From positions 1 to 36,356 of IMG/VR virus record IMGVR_UViG_3300024343_000049: a DNA stretch of 36,356 nt. One strand, given 5' to 3'. Below the pieces are notes generated by a model. That model saw only the letters and a program-made list of their open reading frames with translations, had not been told where the DNA came from and searched no databases. Positions 13,029 to 20,082 of this stretch are shown here, piece by piece (position 1 is the first letter of the stretch; each line of letters starts with the position of its first letter). The stretch comes from a virus. Position numbers and translations under genes: made by a program.

Positions 13029-13361
13029 TTACGGCTTACCGTAGTAGTTATTCAAACCCTCATTGATCTGGTCCATTGTGGCATTACGCATACCAGGGTC
13101 ATCGTCATCCAAGAACCTAGAGAGTTCACAATTAATCCTAGCAGCATTAAGCAGCTTTTGCAGAGCCATCTCGGTGACAAGAGGATTGTCAACAGTGTAA
13201 GACTCTATTGCGTAGTCAACGCTCTCCTGTAAAGTGTCACAAGAAACCCTCCAAGCAATTAGAAGGTCACATCCCTGAAGACGATCAACAACGTCTTGGT
13301 CGTACCCATGAAGGGTCAAGGTCGTAATGTCTTGGTGAATAGTGTCAAGTCCGTTTGTCAT
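13029..13361 (-). CDS. Hypothetical protein
   Basis: 110 codons from ATG 13361, preceded by AAGGA at seven bases; an upstream in-frame ATG at 13475 lies inside the neighbouring gene and is rejected. Acidic, helical; contains CDLLIAWRVSCDTLQESVDY and a DDDDPG loop. The stop of the preceding gene provides part of the ribosome site. No family recognised. Confidence 0.6.
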   Translation of the reverse strand: MTNGLDTIHQDITTLTLHGYDQDVVDRLQGCDLLIAWRVSCDTLQESVDYAIESYTVDNPLVTEMALQKLLNAARINCELSRFLDDDDPGMRNATMDQINEGLNNYYGKP

Positions 13362-13371
13362 AGTAATTTCC

Positions 13372-13866
13372 TTAGAAAGGTGCGTCAATAGAATAGTCAT
13401 ACTGCTCACGAGTGAGCCTCCTAGCCTCAGCAAGGTTATGGAAGGCAATGTCGCGGTAATAAGCAACAGCATCACGGTACTCAGCGTCTGAATCGGAGCT
13501 TTTCTTTCTGCTCAAGGTAGGAAGGAACACCCAAGAGTAAGTATCCCACCAAGCAACAAGAGGAGCAGAAGGTTCACGACCAGACATCCAGTGAGGACAG
13601 CCCTTAGACCGCCACCACTTTAAGTGCCTGTACACAGAGTTAGGAATATCACAGCCACGAAGAGCCATATCAAGAATCTCAGATTCAAAGTCACCAGAGA
13701 AAGAAGCGTCTTGCTGGAGATCACCAGCAACAGCCCGAGAGAGCTTAGGACGAGACCGAAGGTAAGAGACAGGCGCATAAGACCCACAAGGATGTGAGAC
13801 CATTACACCATCACGGATGTCAACGCGTTTACGAACAAGAAGGTTAACAGTGTTAAAGCGTTTCAT
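13372..13866 (-). CDS. Hypothetical protein, largest of the accessory cassette
   Basis: 164 codons. Basic N-terminus (MKRFNTVNLLVRKRVDIRDG), Trp-rich middle (HLKWWRSKGCPHWMSG, LVAWWDTYSWVFLP) and an Ala/Tyr helix near the end (YRDAVAYYRDIAFHNLAEARR). GGAG seven bases before the ATG lies in the end of the upstream gene. A is under-represented on the coding strand compared with downstream genes. No family recognised; a host-directed early protein is a guess from its position. Confidence 0.6.
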   Translation of the reverse strand: MKRFNTVNLLVRKRVDIRDGVMVSHPCGSYAPVSYLRSRPKLSRAVAGDLQQDASFSGDFESEILDMALRGCDIPNSVYRHLKWWRSKGCPHWMSGREPSAPLVAWWDTYSWVFLPTLSRKKSSDSDAEYRDAVAYYRDIAFHNLAEARRLTREQYDYSIDAPF

Positions 13867-13867
13867 T

Positions 13868-14035
13868 TTACATCTCCAGAGAGTTAAGACCGAAAGAACA
13901 AGCGAAGGTTAACAACCCACCACAGACGAGGAGCAACAAGCACTCCACAGGCGGGAACATAAACAACGCACCAAGGAAAGCAAGCCCGATAGAGAGCAAG
14001 CCAAGAAGACCGAAGAAGCGAAAGAAGAAAGACAT
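13868..14035 (-). CDS. Small membrane protein, two hydrophobic segments
   Basis: 55 codons from ATG 14035 with TTGGAGG five bases upstream. Two hydrophobic stretches (residues about 3-27 and 32-48: LLSIGLAFLGALFMF and CLLLLVCGGLLTFAC) separated by PPVE suggest a hairpin inner-membrane protein. The coding strand is A-poor (four A in 13921-14040), which itself favours hydrophobic codons, so the membrane call needs caution. One base separates its stop from the next ATG. Confidence 0.6.
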   Translation of the reverse strand: MSFFFRFFGLLGLLSIGLAFLGALFMFPPVECLLLLVCGGLLTFACSFGLNSLEM

Positions 14036-14060
14036 AGGAACCTCCAAGAAAGAAAAAGAG

Positions 14061-14408
14061 TTAAGCAGCTTCAACACCAACGAACCAGGTATCAGGCGAG
14101 TAACCGAACGCAGCACAGAAGCGAACAGACGACCCAACACGAGCCGACAGACGAGAGAACACAAGGTCCACCGAGACCGAACGACCCAAGGCACGAGAGG
14201 CGTACGAAGGACGACAAACACGGACACGACCGTCCGAGCAGACCACAGAGACCGAGTCCACACCAGACACCGACACAGCCACAACCGACACGGGAGCAGA
14301 CCACCGAGCACGAGGAACGGAAGCCAACAGCGAGGAAGGACGAGGAGCAGCGACAGAGGAAGCAGCACCAAGGACGGGAAGAGAAGAAACAAAAGAAGAG
14401 AGAGACAC
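14061..14408 (-). CDS. A-depleted gene with GTG start, unknown function
   Basis: 115 codons if started at GTG 14408. GGAG at 14418-14415 sits six bases upstream, and its A is the only A on the sense strand from 14537 to 14258. The product has a Ser/Val/Ala/Pro-rich N-terminus (MSLSSFVSSLPVLGAASSVA) that could be a secretion signal, then a beta-like body (DSVSVVCSDGRVRVCRPSY, GRSVSVDLVFSRLSA) and a normal-looking end (FGYSPDTWFVGVEAA). The first 50 codons contain no A, so residues needing A are absent. Other frames are open too because stop codons need A; this frame is preferred for its ribosome site and realistic C-terminus. Confidence 0.5.
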   Translation of the reverse strand: MSLSSFVSSLPVLGAASSVAAPRPSSLLASVPRARWSAPVSVVAVSVSGVDSVSVVCSDGRVRVCRPSYASRALGRSVSVDLVFSRLSARVGSSVRFCAAFGYSPDTWFVGVEAA

Positions 14409-14520
14409 AACGAACTCCAGAAGCCACAGAGGAAGAAGAAGCGCGGGACCGCAGGGCAAGACGGCAACACGCAGGAGAGCGACCCACCAGAAGAGGGGGG
14501 ACACGAACGAGGAAGGGGCG
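14101..14520. other. Thymine-depleted (plus) / adenine-depleted (minus) tract
   Basis: By count, the plus strand has six T in 420 bases; 14258-14537 has one (14416). All other bases are common (roughly 38% A, 28% C, 33% G in the part counted). Covers most of the GTG-start gene and its leader. Effect fades downstream along the minus-strand transcript. 14409-14562 holds no gene that I can support. Confidence 0.9.
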
Positions 14521-14562
14521 AACCCAAACCAACACCCTGATTCTTTGACACAGAGAGAGGTA

Positions 14563-14594
14563 CCCCCCAAACATTCCCCCAAAAACCCTCCCCC
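14563..14594 (-). other. G-quadruplex motif in cassette leader
   Basis: Minus strand: G5-A-G3-TTTTT-G5-AATGTTT-G6. Four G-runs with loops of 1, 5 and 7 bases, a canonical G4 pattern, upstream of the A-depleted gene. It would be present in the nascent RNA and in the non-template strand. Confidence 0.6.
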
Positions 14595-14662
14595 AAAAAA
14601 TCCTAGGGGTTACCCAAAACCTAATACAAAATATTACTTTTAGAAATGTAATAAGAGTTATT

Positions 14663-14682
14663 AGTCGGTTCCTAATAGGAAA
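14663..14682 (+). promoter_or_regulatory. Putative phage RNA polymerase promoter E
   Basis: AGTCGGTTCCTAATAGGAAA; one T for A inside GGTACC. It points at the large terminase, with a short leader carrying AGGA. Two other palindromes flank it: TAATAA-GAG-TTATTA at 14649-14663 and ATACAT-TTT-ATGTAT at 14684-14698. The minus-strand cassette promoter must also lie near here but no convincing -10/-35 is seen. Confidence 0.65.
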
Positions 14683-14715
14683 TATACATTTTATGTATTT
14701 TATAGGACACAAGTA

Positions 14716-16347
14716 ATGAATAATAAAGAGAAGCTAGAAGCGCTGAGAGAACTCAAGAGAAGAGAAAAGCTAGCTGAATACAAGGATAACTTTGAGTTAT
14801 TTGCTAAAGAACAGATTAAGATCTTACCTAAAGATTCTTCGCAGGGCTTTCAGCCATTTACGTTTAATAGTGCTCAAAGTATTGTCAATGAACAAATTGA
14901 GAAACAGTTGAAAGAAACTGGTAGAGTTAGAGCGATTATATTGAAGGCACGGCAGATGGGTTTAAGTACCTATGCTACTGGTAGAGTCTTCTGGAAGAGT
15001 TATTTTAATGCCTATAACAAGTCAGTTGTTATGGCTCATGATACAGCTACCTCGGATGCTTTGTTTAGCATGTCGAGGAATACTATCGATAATATGCCTG
15101 AGCAGTTTAAACCTAAGTTCAAGAAGTCTAATGCTAAGGAGATCATGTTTGAACACAACGATTCAGGTTACAGATTATATACAGCTGGCTCGCCGGAGGC
15201 AGGCCGAGGAACTACACCGACTATTGCGCATCTTTCTGAGGTGGCTTTCTGGACTCACGATGAGAAGATTCTCGCGGGTATGTTCCAAGGTATTTCACAA
15301 GCTAAAGGTACAGAAGTAATTCTAGAGAGTACTGCTAATGGAGTAGGGAATGCCTTTCATAGGTTATGGCAGGGTGCCGTTAAAGGAGAGAATGAGTATA
15401 TTCCTATTTTTGTTCCTTGGTTTCTTATGGAAGAATACCGTAGAGAAGCCCCAGAGGGCTTTGAAAGAACCGATAAAGAAGAGATATTAGTTACTAGGTT
15501 TAAGTTAGATGATGATCAACTTTACTGGAGGAGACTAAAGATAGCTGAGGGTGGTGAGGATAAATTCCGTCAGGAGTACCCCGCTACAGCTGATGAAGCA
15601 TTTATTGTTTCAGGGGCTAACGTATTTAATATTGAGAAGCTAGCTGCTCTAGTACCCCAACCTATATTAGCTTCTAAGGAGTTTAACTTCGAGTCTAATA
15701 TGATGGAAGATAAGGATAGGGGATCAATAGAGATCTTTAAGTATCCTATGTTTGGAGATTCCTTTACTATTGGTGCTGATGTATCTTTAGGAGTAGGTAA
15801 AGATTCTTCTGCTGCAGTTGTTATGAATGCAGATAGAGAAGTATGTGCTGTATATAGAAACAATATGATAGATCCCTCTAAGTTTGGTGATCTTTTGTTT
15901 TACTTAGGTAGGTACTATAATAATGCTCTTTTAGCTGTAGAGTCTAACTCTATGGGTATTGCTACATTAAATAGGCTTACACAGATGCAGTACGTTAATA
16001 TGTACTATCAGACTAAGTTAGCTAATGTTTCTAAAGAAGAAGGTAACAGGATTGGATGGAGGACTACCTCAGCATCTAAGCCAGCTATTATTGGATTCTT
16101 AAAGAATGCTATCGATAATGAGGATATCTGGATTCCTTCTAGACTAGTTATTGGGGAGCTAATGAATTATGTGGCAGATGACTCAGGAAAAACTAATGCT
16201 ATCGTTGGTCATAATGACGATACTGTTATTGCTCTAGCTATTGCCCTTGAAGTTATTAGAACACATGGTGATAGATTAAAGAATAATAATGTACCCTTTA
16301 CACAGAAGATGGGCAACTTTCAACAGATAGAAACTAACTGGCTATAA
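14716..16347 (+). CDS. Terminase large subunit
   Basis: 543 codons. ATP-driven packaging motor and nuclease. ATPase: K77-A-R-Q-M-G-L-S-T85 (Walker A-like), IAHLSEVAFW with E175 (Walker B), ESTANG at 204-209 (coupling motif). RNase H-like nuclease: D355 in GADVSLG, E409 in AVESNS, D501/D502 in GHNDDT. Length and motif order are typical of T4/T7-type large terminases. AGGA before the ATG; promoter E just upstream. First gene of the long plus-strand structural transcript, while its probable small partner is 4.3 kb away. Confidence 0.95.
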   Translation: MNNKEKLEALRELKRREKLAEYKDNFELFAKEQIKILPKDSSQGFQPFTFNSAQSIVNEQIEKQLKETGRVRAIILKARQMGLSTYATGRVFWKSYFNAYNKSVVMAHDTATSDALFSMSRNTIDNMPEQFKPKFKKSNAKEIMFEHNDSGYRLYTAGSPEAGRGTTPTIAHLSEVAFWTHDEKILAGMFQGISQAKGTEVILESTANGVGNAFHRLWQGAVKGENEYIPIFVPWFLMEEYRREAPEGFERTDKEEILVTRFKLDDDQLYWRRLKIAEGGEDKFRQEYPATADEAFIVSGANVFNIEKLAALVPQPILASKEFNFESNMMEDKDRGSIEIFKYPMFGDSFTIGADVSLGVGKDSSAAVVMNADREVCAVYRNNMIDPSKFGDLLFYLGRYYNNALLAVESNSMGIATLNRLTQMQYVNMYYQTKLANVSKEEGNRIGWRTTSASKPAIIGFLKNAIDNEDIWIPSRLVIGELMNYVADDSGKTNAIVGHNDDTVIALAIALEVIRTHGDRLKNNNVPFTQKMGNFQQIETNWL

Positions 16348-16358
16348 GGAGAAATACT

Positions 16359-16643
16359 ATGGCTGAAAAAGATTCAAGATTAACAAGAGCTGGTGTATCT
16401 GGCTACAATAAGCCTAAAAGAACCCCTAGCCATCCTACTAAGAGTCATGTTGTTGTTGCCAAAAGTGGTGACACGGTAAAGACAATTAGATTTGGTGAGC
16501 AGGGTACCTCTGGATCTCCTAAGAGTTCAGGGGAATCAGACTCAGATAGAAAGCGTAGAGAGTCCTTTAAGGCACGGCACGCTAAGAATATTGCTAAAGG
16601 CCCTTTATCAGCAGCATATTGGGCTGACAAAGTTAAATGGTGA
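16359..16643 (+). CDS. Small basic phage protein (DUF6321-like)
   Basis: 94 codons, basic. Recognisable pattern: KPKRTPSHPTKSHVVVAK, KTIRFGEQG, RRESFKARHAKNIAKG and a SAAYWADKVKW end, as in a small conserved family found next to terminase or portal genes of many aquatic phages. Function unknown; nucleic-acid binding is plausible from charge. GGAGA before the start. Confidence 0.75.
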   Translation: MAEKDSRLTRAGVSGYNKPKRTPSHPTKSHVVVAKSGDTVKTIRFGEQGTSGSPKSSGESDSDRKRRESFKARHAKNIAKGPLSAAYWADKVKW

Positions 16644-16647
16644 ATAT

Positions 16648-16797
16648 ATGGCACAAATGAATGTACCCCTAACGGGTAAAGAAAAAGAACAATTTAAGAG
16701 TGTATTAAAGCAAAAGGATAACCCTAAGCTTTTGCAGCCAAAAGAAAAAATTGAAAAAAGTACGGGTAGAACTCTACCTATCAGAAATAACAGATAA
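16648..16797 (+). CDS. Small lysine-rich protein
   Basis: 49 codons from ATG 16648; a longer frame from 16492 overlaps the previous gene completely and is rejected. Highly charged (GKEKEQFKSVLKQKDNPK, PKEKIEKSTGRTLPIR). Followed by a stop fused to AAGGAG of the next gene. No family recognised. Confidence 0.6.
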   Translation: MAQMNVPLTGKEKEQFKSVLKQKDNPKLLQPKEKIEKSTGRTLPIRNNR

Positions 16798-16807
16798 GGA
16801 GAATTAA

Positions 16808-17104
16808 ATGCCCGGAACAGTAATTACATGGCAAAACAGTGGTAGTGGCAACTACACTAACGTTACAGACCGATATGTAGGTAAAACAGATAATGGTTAT
16901 TATCTTGTTAAGTTTACATGGAATGCACAAACTAGAATTGTTGCAGTAAAGAGTTATGTTGAGATTCCTAGTGAAATCCTCAAGATTATTTCAGGAACTG
17001 CTGCATACGAAGACGCAGTACTATTGTCTAACCAAGTTAAAACACTTATTACTAACGCTCCTTCAGATATCTATCTGGAAGACCTGTTGGACACATCTAA
17101 CTAA
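16808..17104 (+). CDS. Hypothetical structural-region protein
   Basis: 98 codons. N-terminal half beta-like (TVITWQNSGSGNYTNVTDRY, YYLVKFTWNAQTRIVAVKSY), C-terminal half helical. AAGGAG eight bases before the ATG. Between terminase and portal, so possibly a packaging or head-completion accessory; unproven. Confidence 0.65.
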   Translation: MPGTVITWQNSGSGNYTNVTDRYVGKTDNGYYLVKFTWNAQTRIVAVKSYVEIPSEILKIISGTAAYEDAVLLSNQVKTLITNAPSDIYLEDLLDTSN

Positions 17105-17130
17105 AATAGTCCCTTGTGTCCTACCTGTTG

Positions 17131-17159
17131 GTCACTAGCAGTTGGACGGAACTAGTGAC
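17131..17159 (+). other. Hairpin before portal gene
   Basis: GTCACTAG - 13-base loop - CTAGTGAC, a perfect 8-bp stem without a T-run. Followed by ACCTAATAT, a partial match to the promoter motif. Could be an mRNA processing site. Confidence 0.45.
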
Positions 17160-17182
17160 ACCTAATATCAGCCGTTGTAGGC

Positions 17183-17198
17183 TTGATTGATTGATTGA
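17183..17198 (+). repeat. (TTGA)x4 tandem repeat
   Basis: Four TTGA units directly before the AAAGG that serves the portal gene. Slippage here would change spacing upstream of the ribosome site. Confidence 0.7.
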
Positions 17199-17208
17199 AA
17201 GGTTTACA

Positions 17209-19422
17209 ATGGCATTAAATGAAACTATCGGGTATAAAGAACCTGTAGGCGATGAAGAGTTAAAGGCAATGATCGAGCAGGGTGTAATGAACTCTGTTGG
17301 TGACTTCCTTAATAGTGCTGATTTAGCAAGAGAAAGACAAAAGGCTACATACGAATATGGTATGATGCCTATTCAACACCTAGCCCCACAAGGTGTATCT
17401 CAAATTGTTTCATCAGATACCGTAGAAGCTGTTGAAGGCTATACGGCTATCTTGGCTGAACTAATGTTCAACAATAATAAGCTAGCCAGATTTATTCCAG
17501 CAGGTACTAAACCTACGGATTATCATAATGCTAAGATTGCTTCTAATTTAGTTAACTATACTATCTTCAAACAGAACCCTGGTTGGGAGATCCTCAATAC
17601 ATGGGTTAAGTCTTCTTTGTTATGGAAAAATAGTATTGTCCGTTGGGACTTTATTGAAGACTTTGAATATACATTTGAGGAATATGACTCTATTAGTCAA
17701 GAGAACTTAGATATTCTTTTGGCAGATACTGATACAGAGATTATTGGTAACTTGACTTATGAGCAAGAGCTAGGTACTGATGAAGAAGGAAATGCTGTAT
17801 ACAATTTAGTATACAAAGATGTTCGCCTTAAGAAGCAACATAATAAGACAAGAATTAAGATTGAGAACGTTCATCCTGAAGCGTTCCGTATCACTAGAGA
17901 CGCTAAGTCTTTAGATGAAGCTAATTTTGTAGGTATTCAGATCGATATGACTCGGTCTGAGATTAGAAAGTTTTACCCTGATATTGCAGAGAACATCAGC
18001 TGGGACGATATTGGAGACGGTAGCTATGATTGGGCTACCAAGTACACCGAAGAGCAAGCTGCTCGGAAACGTCTTGCTGGTGAAGAGTACTGGCTGGGGG
18101 GTAATTCACGGGAACTTTTCCCAACAGAAGCTAACCGACAGGTAACTGTCATTGAATGTTGGTTGAGAGTTGACCGTGATGGTGATGGTATTGCGGAACT
18201 AAAACATTTTATTGTTGCAGGTGGAACTATCCTCCTGGAAGAAGACTGTGACTGTGTTCCTTTGGCTACTCTCTGCCCATTCGAGATTCCTCACGAATTC
18301 TTTGGTTTGTCAGTAGCAGACATGATTCGTCCTTCTACACTAGCAACTACCGCTATTATGCGTGGTTTCGTAGAGAACGTATACCTAACTAATTATGCAC
18401 CGAAACTTGCGGATCCTAACGTGGTAGATTTTTCTGCGCTTCAAAATATGAAGCCTAAGCAGATTGTTGCTACTAACGGTAATCCTAATGGTGCGGTAGC
18501 ATCTATGACTCCTGATACTATCAGTACAGGAACTGTACCTCTTTTAGAGATGTTGCAGTTACATAAAGAGCAAGCTACAGGCTTGTCAAAAGCGGCTCAA
18601 GGCCTCAATGACACTCTTTATGTTTCTGGCAACTCCGAAGAAAAGATGCAGAGAGCTATGTCAGCAGCTCAAGTACGTATCCAGTTTATGGCACGTAGAT
18701 TTGCTGAGACAGGCTTTAAGCGCTTAGTTGAGGGTGTGTATAAAACCCTCCGTACTAAACTTCGGGGTAAAGAAGCAAAGTACTACGATCAAAACGATAT
18801 GTTTAAATCTATTGATCCTGGTATGTTACCTGACAATATGTTAATGTATGTTGACATCGATGTTGGTGAAAATAGTAATAGCAATATTATTAAGAAGATG
18901 ACTATGGTTGGTCAACAGTTGATTCCAGCACTCCAACAGTCTGGTGCAGGTGGTGTAGTAGCTCCTGAAGCTGCTGCTAAAATCGCTTGTAAGACTCTTG
19001 AGGCTATGGACTTAGATCCATTAGACTTTCTTGTTGACTACACTGATCTTAAGTTCGTTGAGCAAGCTATGCAAGCTCGTCAAGCTGAACAGCAAGCAGG
19101 TGACGCTGCCCGTAAGCTTGAAGAAAAGATTAAAGAGTTGGATGCTATCCAAAGAGAAGCTACGGTTGAACTTACTAGAGTACAATCCAGAAATGCTATG
19201 CAAGATAACACCAAACAACTTATGGTTGCTTTGGATAAGAGCTATCAAGAATGGGCTAAGCTTTCTATTCAAGCCGCTGAGAAGGGTGTTACACTTGACC
19301 CACGACCTAGCGCTGAGGAGTTGTTAGCTATTGCTAAACAAATGATCGATGCTGACTCAGTTGAGGAAGCTCCTCAACAAGAGATGATGGAACAGCAACA
19401 ACCACAGCAACCTATGATGTAA
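17209..19422 (+). CDS. Portal protein (P22-like)
   Basis: 737 codons from ATG 17209 (AAAGG six bases before); an in-frame TTG at 17191 lacks a ribosome site. Twelve copies would form the DNA gate at the capsid vertex. Features of P22-like portals: a long N-terminal alpha/beta wing, DRDGDGIAELKHFIVAGG, the FGLSVADMIRPSTLATTAIMRGFVENVYLTN stem/crown helices (about 370-400), LLEMLQLHKEQATGLSKAAQG, and a C-terminal coiled coil with Gln-rich tail (QQEMMEQQQPQQPMM) matching a barrel extension. Size is close to P22 gp1 (725). Confidence 0.9.
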   Translation: MALNETIGYKEPVGDEELKAMIEQGVMNSVGDFLNSADLARERQKATYEYGMMPIQHLAPQGVSQIVSSDTVEAVEGYTAILAELMFNNNKLARFIPAGTKPTDYHNAKIASNLVNYTIFKQNPGWEILNTWVKSSLLWKNSIVRWDFIEDFEYTFEEYDSISQENLDILLADTDTEIIGNLTYEQELGTDEEGNAVYNLVYKDVRLKKQHNKTRIKIENVHPEAFRITRDAKSLDEANFVGIQIDMTRSEIRKFYPDIAENISWDDIGDGSYDWATKYTEEQAARKRLAGEEYWLGGNSRELFPTEANRQVTVIECWLRVDRDGDGIAELKHFIVAGGTILLEEDCDCVPLATLCPFEIPHEFFGLSVADMIRPSTLATTAIMRGFVENVYLTNYAPKLADPNVVDFSALQNMKPKQIVATNGNPNGAVASMTPDTISTGTVPLLEMLQLHKEQATGLSKAAQGLNDTLYVSGNSEEKMQRAMSAAQVRIQFMARRFAETGFKRLVEGVYKTLRTKLRGKEAKYYDQNDMFKSIDPGMLPDNMLMYVDIDVGENSNSNIIKKMTMVGQQLIPALQQSGAGGVVAPEAAAKIACKTLEAMDLDPLDFLVDYTDLKFVEQAMQARQAEQQAGDAARKLEEKIKELDAIQREATVELTRVQSRNAMQDNTKQLMVALDKSYQEWAKLSIQAAEKGVTLDPRPSAEELLAIAKQMIDADSVEEAPQQEMMEQQQPQQPMM

Positions 19423-19427
19423 ATATG

Positions 19428-19459
19428 ATTCACCCCTCTGCCATTAGGTACGGGTGAAT
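19428..19459 (+). other. Hairpin after portal gene
   Basis: ATTCACCC - 16-base loop - GGGTGAAT, perfect 8-bp stem, no T-run. The loop carries ATTAGGTAC, a partial inverse of the promoter motif. Possible processing or weak termination site. Confidence 0.45.
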
Positions 19460-19475
19460 ATTCTAAAGTAAAGAA

Positions 19476-19826
19476 ATGAATCAATATAAAGATGGGTTTC
19501 AGAAGAGAACGAAACCAAAAATGAATCATGAAACTGGTGAATATAAAGTTGAACCTTTCCGTGATGCACAAATTGCTCTAGGAAAATCACAATTCGCTAA
19601 TCAAGAACGTGAACAGTTCTTTGGTGAGGCATACTCAGAGATCTTAGCTGACCTCTTTGTTACTTGGCTAAAGACAGAACCTCATTGCAGTAAAGAGCGT
19701 GAGTATCTCTACCATACCGCTATGGCGTTAGGTAGTGTTAAGGAAAAATTAATCGGTATCGAAATGTATGGCAACAATATGCAATACATTAATAAACAAT
19801 CCCAAGAAGGGGAAGACAGAGAATGA
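19476..19826 (+). CDS. Conserved structural-region protein
   Basis: 116 codons, soluble and helical; segment TEPHCSKEREYLYHTAMALGSVKEKL is of a type seen in hypothetical proteins just downstream of portal genes. Shine-Dalgarno weak. The stop overlaps the next ATG (ATGA). Possibly a head-assembly accessory. Confidence 0.65.
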   Translation: MNQYKDGFQKRTKPKMNHETGEYKVEPFRDAQIALGKSQFANQEREQFFGEAYSEILADLFVTWLKTEPHCSKEREYLYHTAMALGSVKEKLIGIEMYGNNMQYINKQSQEGEDRE

Positions 19827-20059
19827 GTAATTATGATATGGCAAAGACTGTGCTAGAGAGAGCGCAGGAGGAAATCATCCGCGAGTTAGCCTTGTGTGGG
19901 CAGAACGGTGGAGTAGGACGTGCGCAGAATTATGCTCCAATCCTTGTTACACTAAACAAGGCAATTGAAGTAGTAGAGTCTTTTAAAAAGAAAGACCCTA
20001 AAGAATTCGTAGAACGTATGGCTAAAGCAAAAGCTTCTAAAGCTGCTAAAGCTGAATAA
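19823..20059 (+). CDS. Small helical structural-region protein
   Basis: 78 codons, translationally coupled to the previous gene by ATGA. Two helices and a Lys/Ala-rich tail (RMAKAKASKAAKAE). Position before the scaffold suggests a head-assembly role, but no family is recognised. Confidence 0.65.
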   Translation: MSNYDMAKTVLERAQEEIIRELALCGQNGGVGRAQNYAPILVTLNKAIEVVESFKKKDPKEFVERMAKAKASKAAKAE

Positions 20060-20082
20060 TTGGACACAAAGGTAAAAGAATT

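Noticed and set aside
14036-14712. Three overlapping long minus-strand frames reaching 206-242 codons
   Set aside because: Stop codons need A, so the A-depleted strand is open in every frame by composition alone. Only 14061..14408 and 13868..14035 have convincing ribosome sites.
14600-14715. Host sigma70 promoter for the minus-strand cassette
   Set aside because: Several TATA-like hexamers exist (such as TATATT), but none has a good -35 at proper spacing, so no site is called.
19428-19459. Hairpin after portal as a terminator or promoter copy
   Set aside because: No T-run follows, and the GTACCTAAT remnant lacks the rest of the motif and points against the structural genes.
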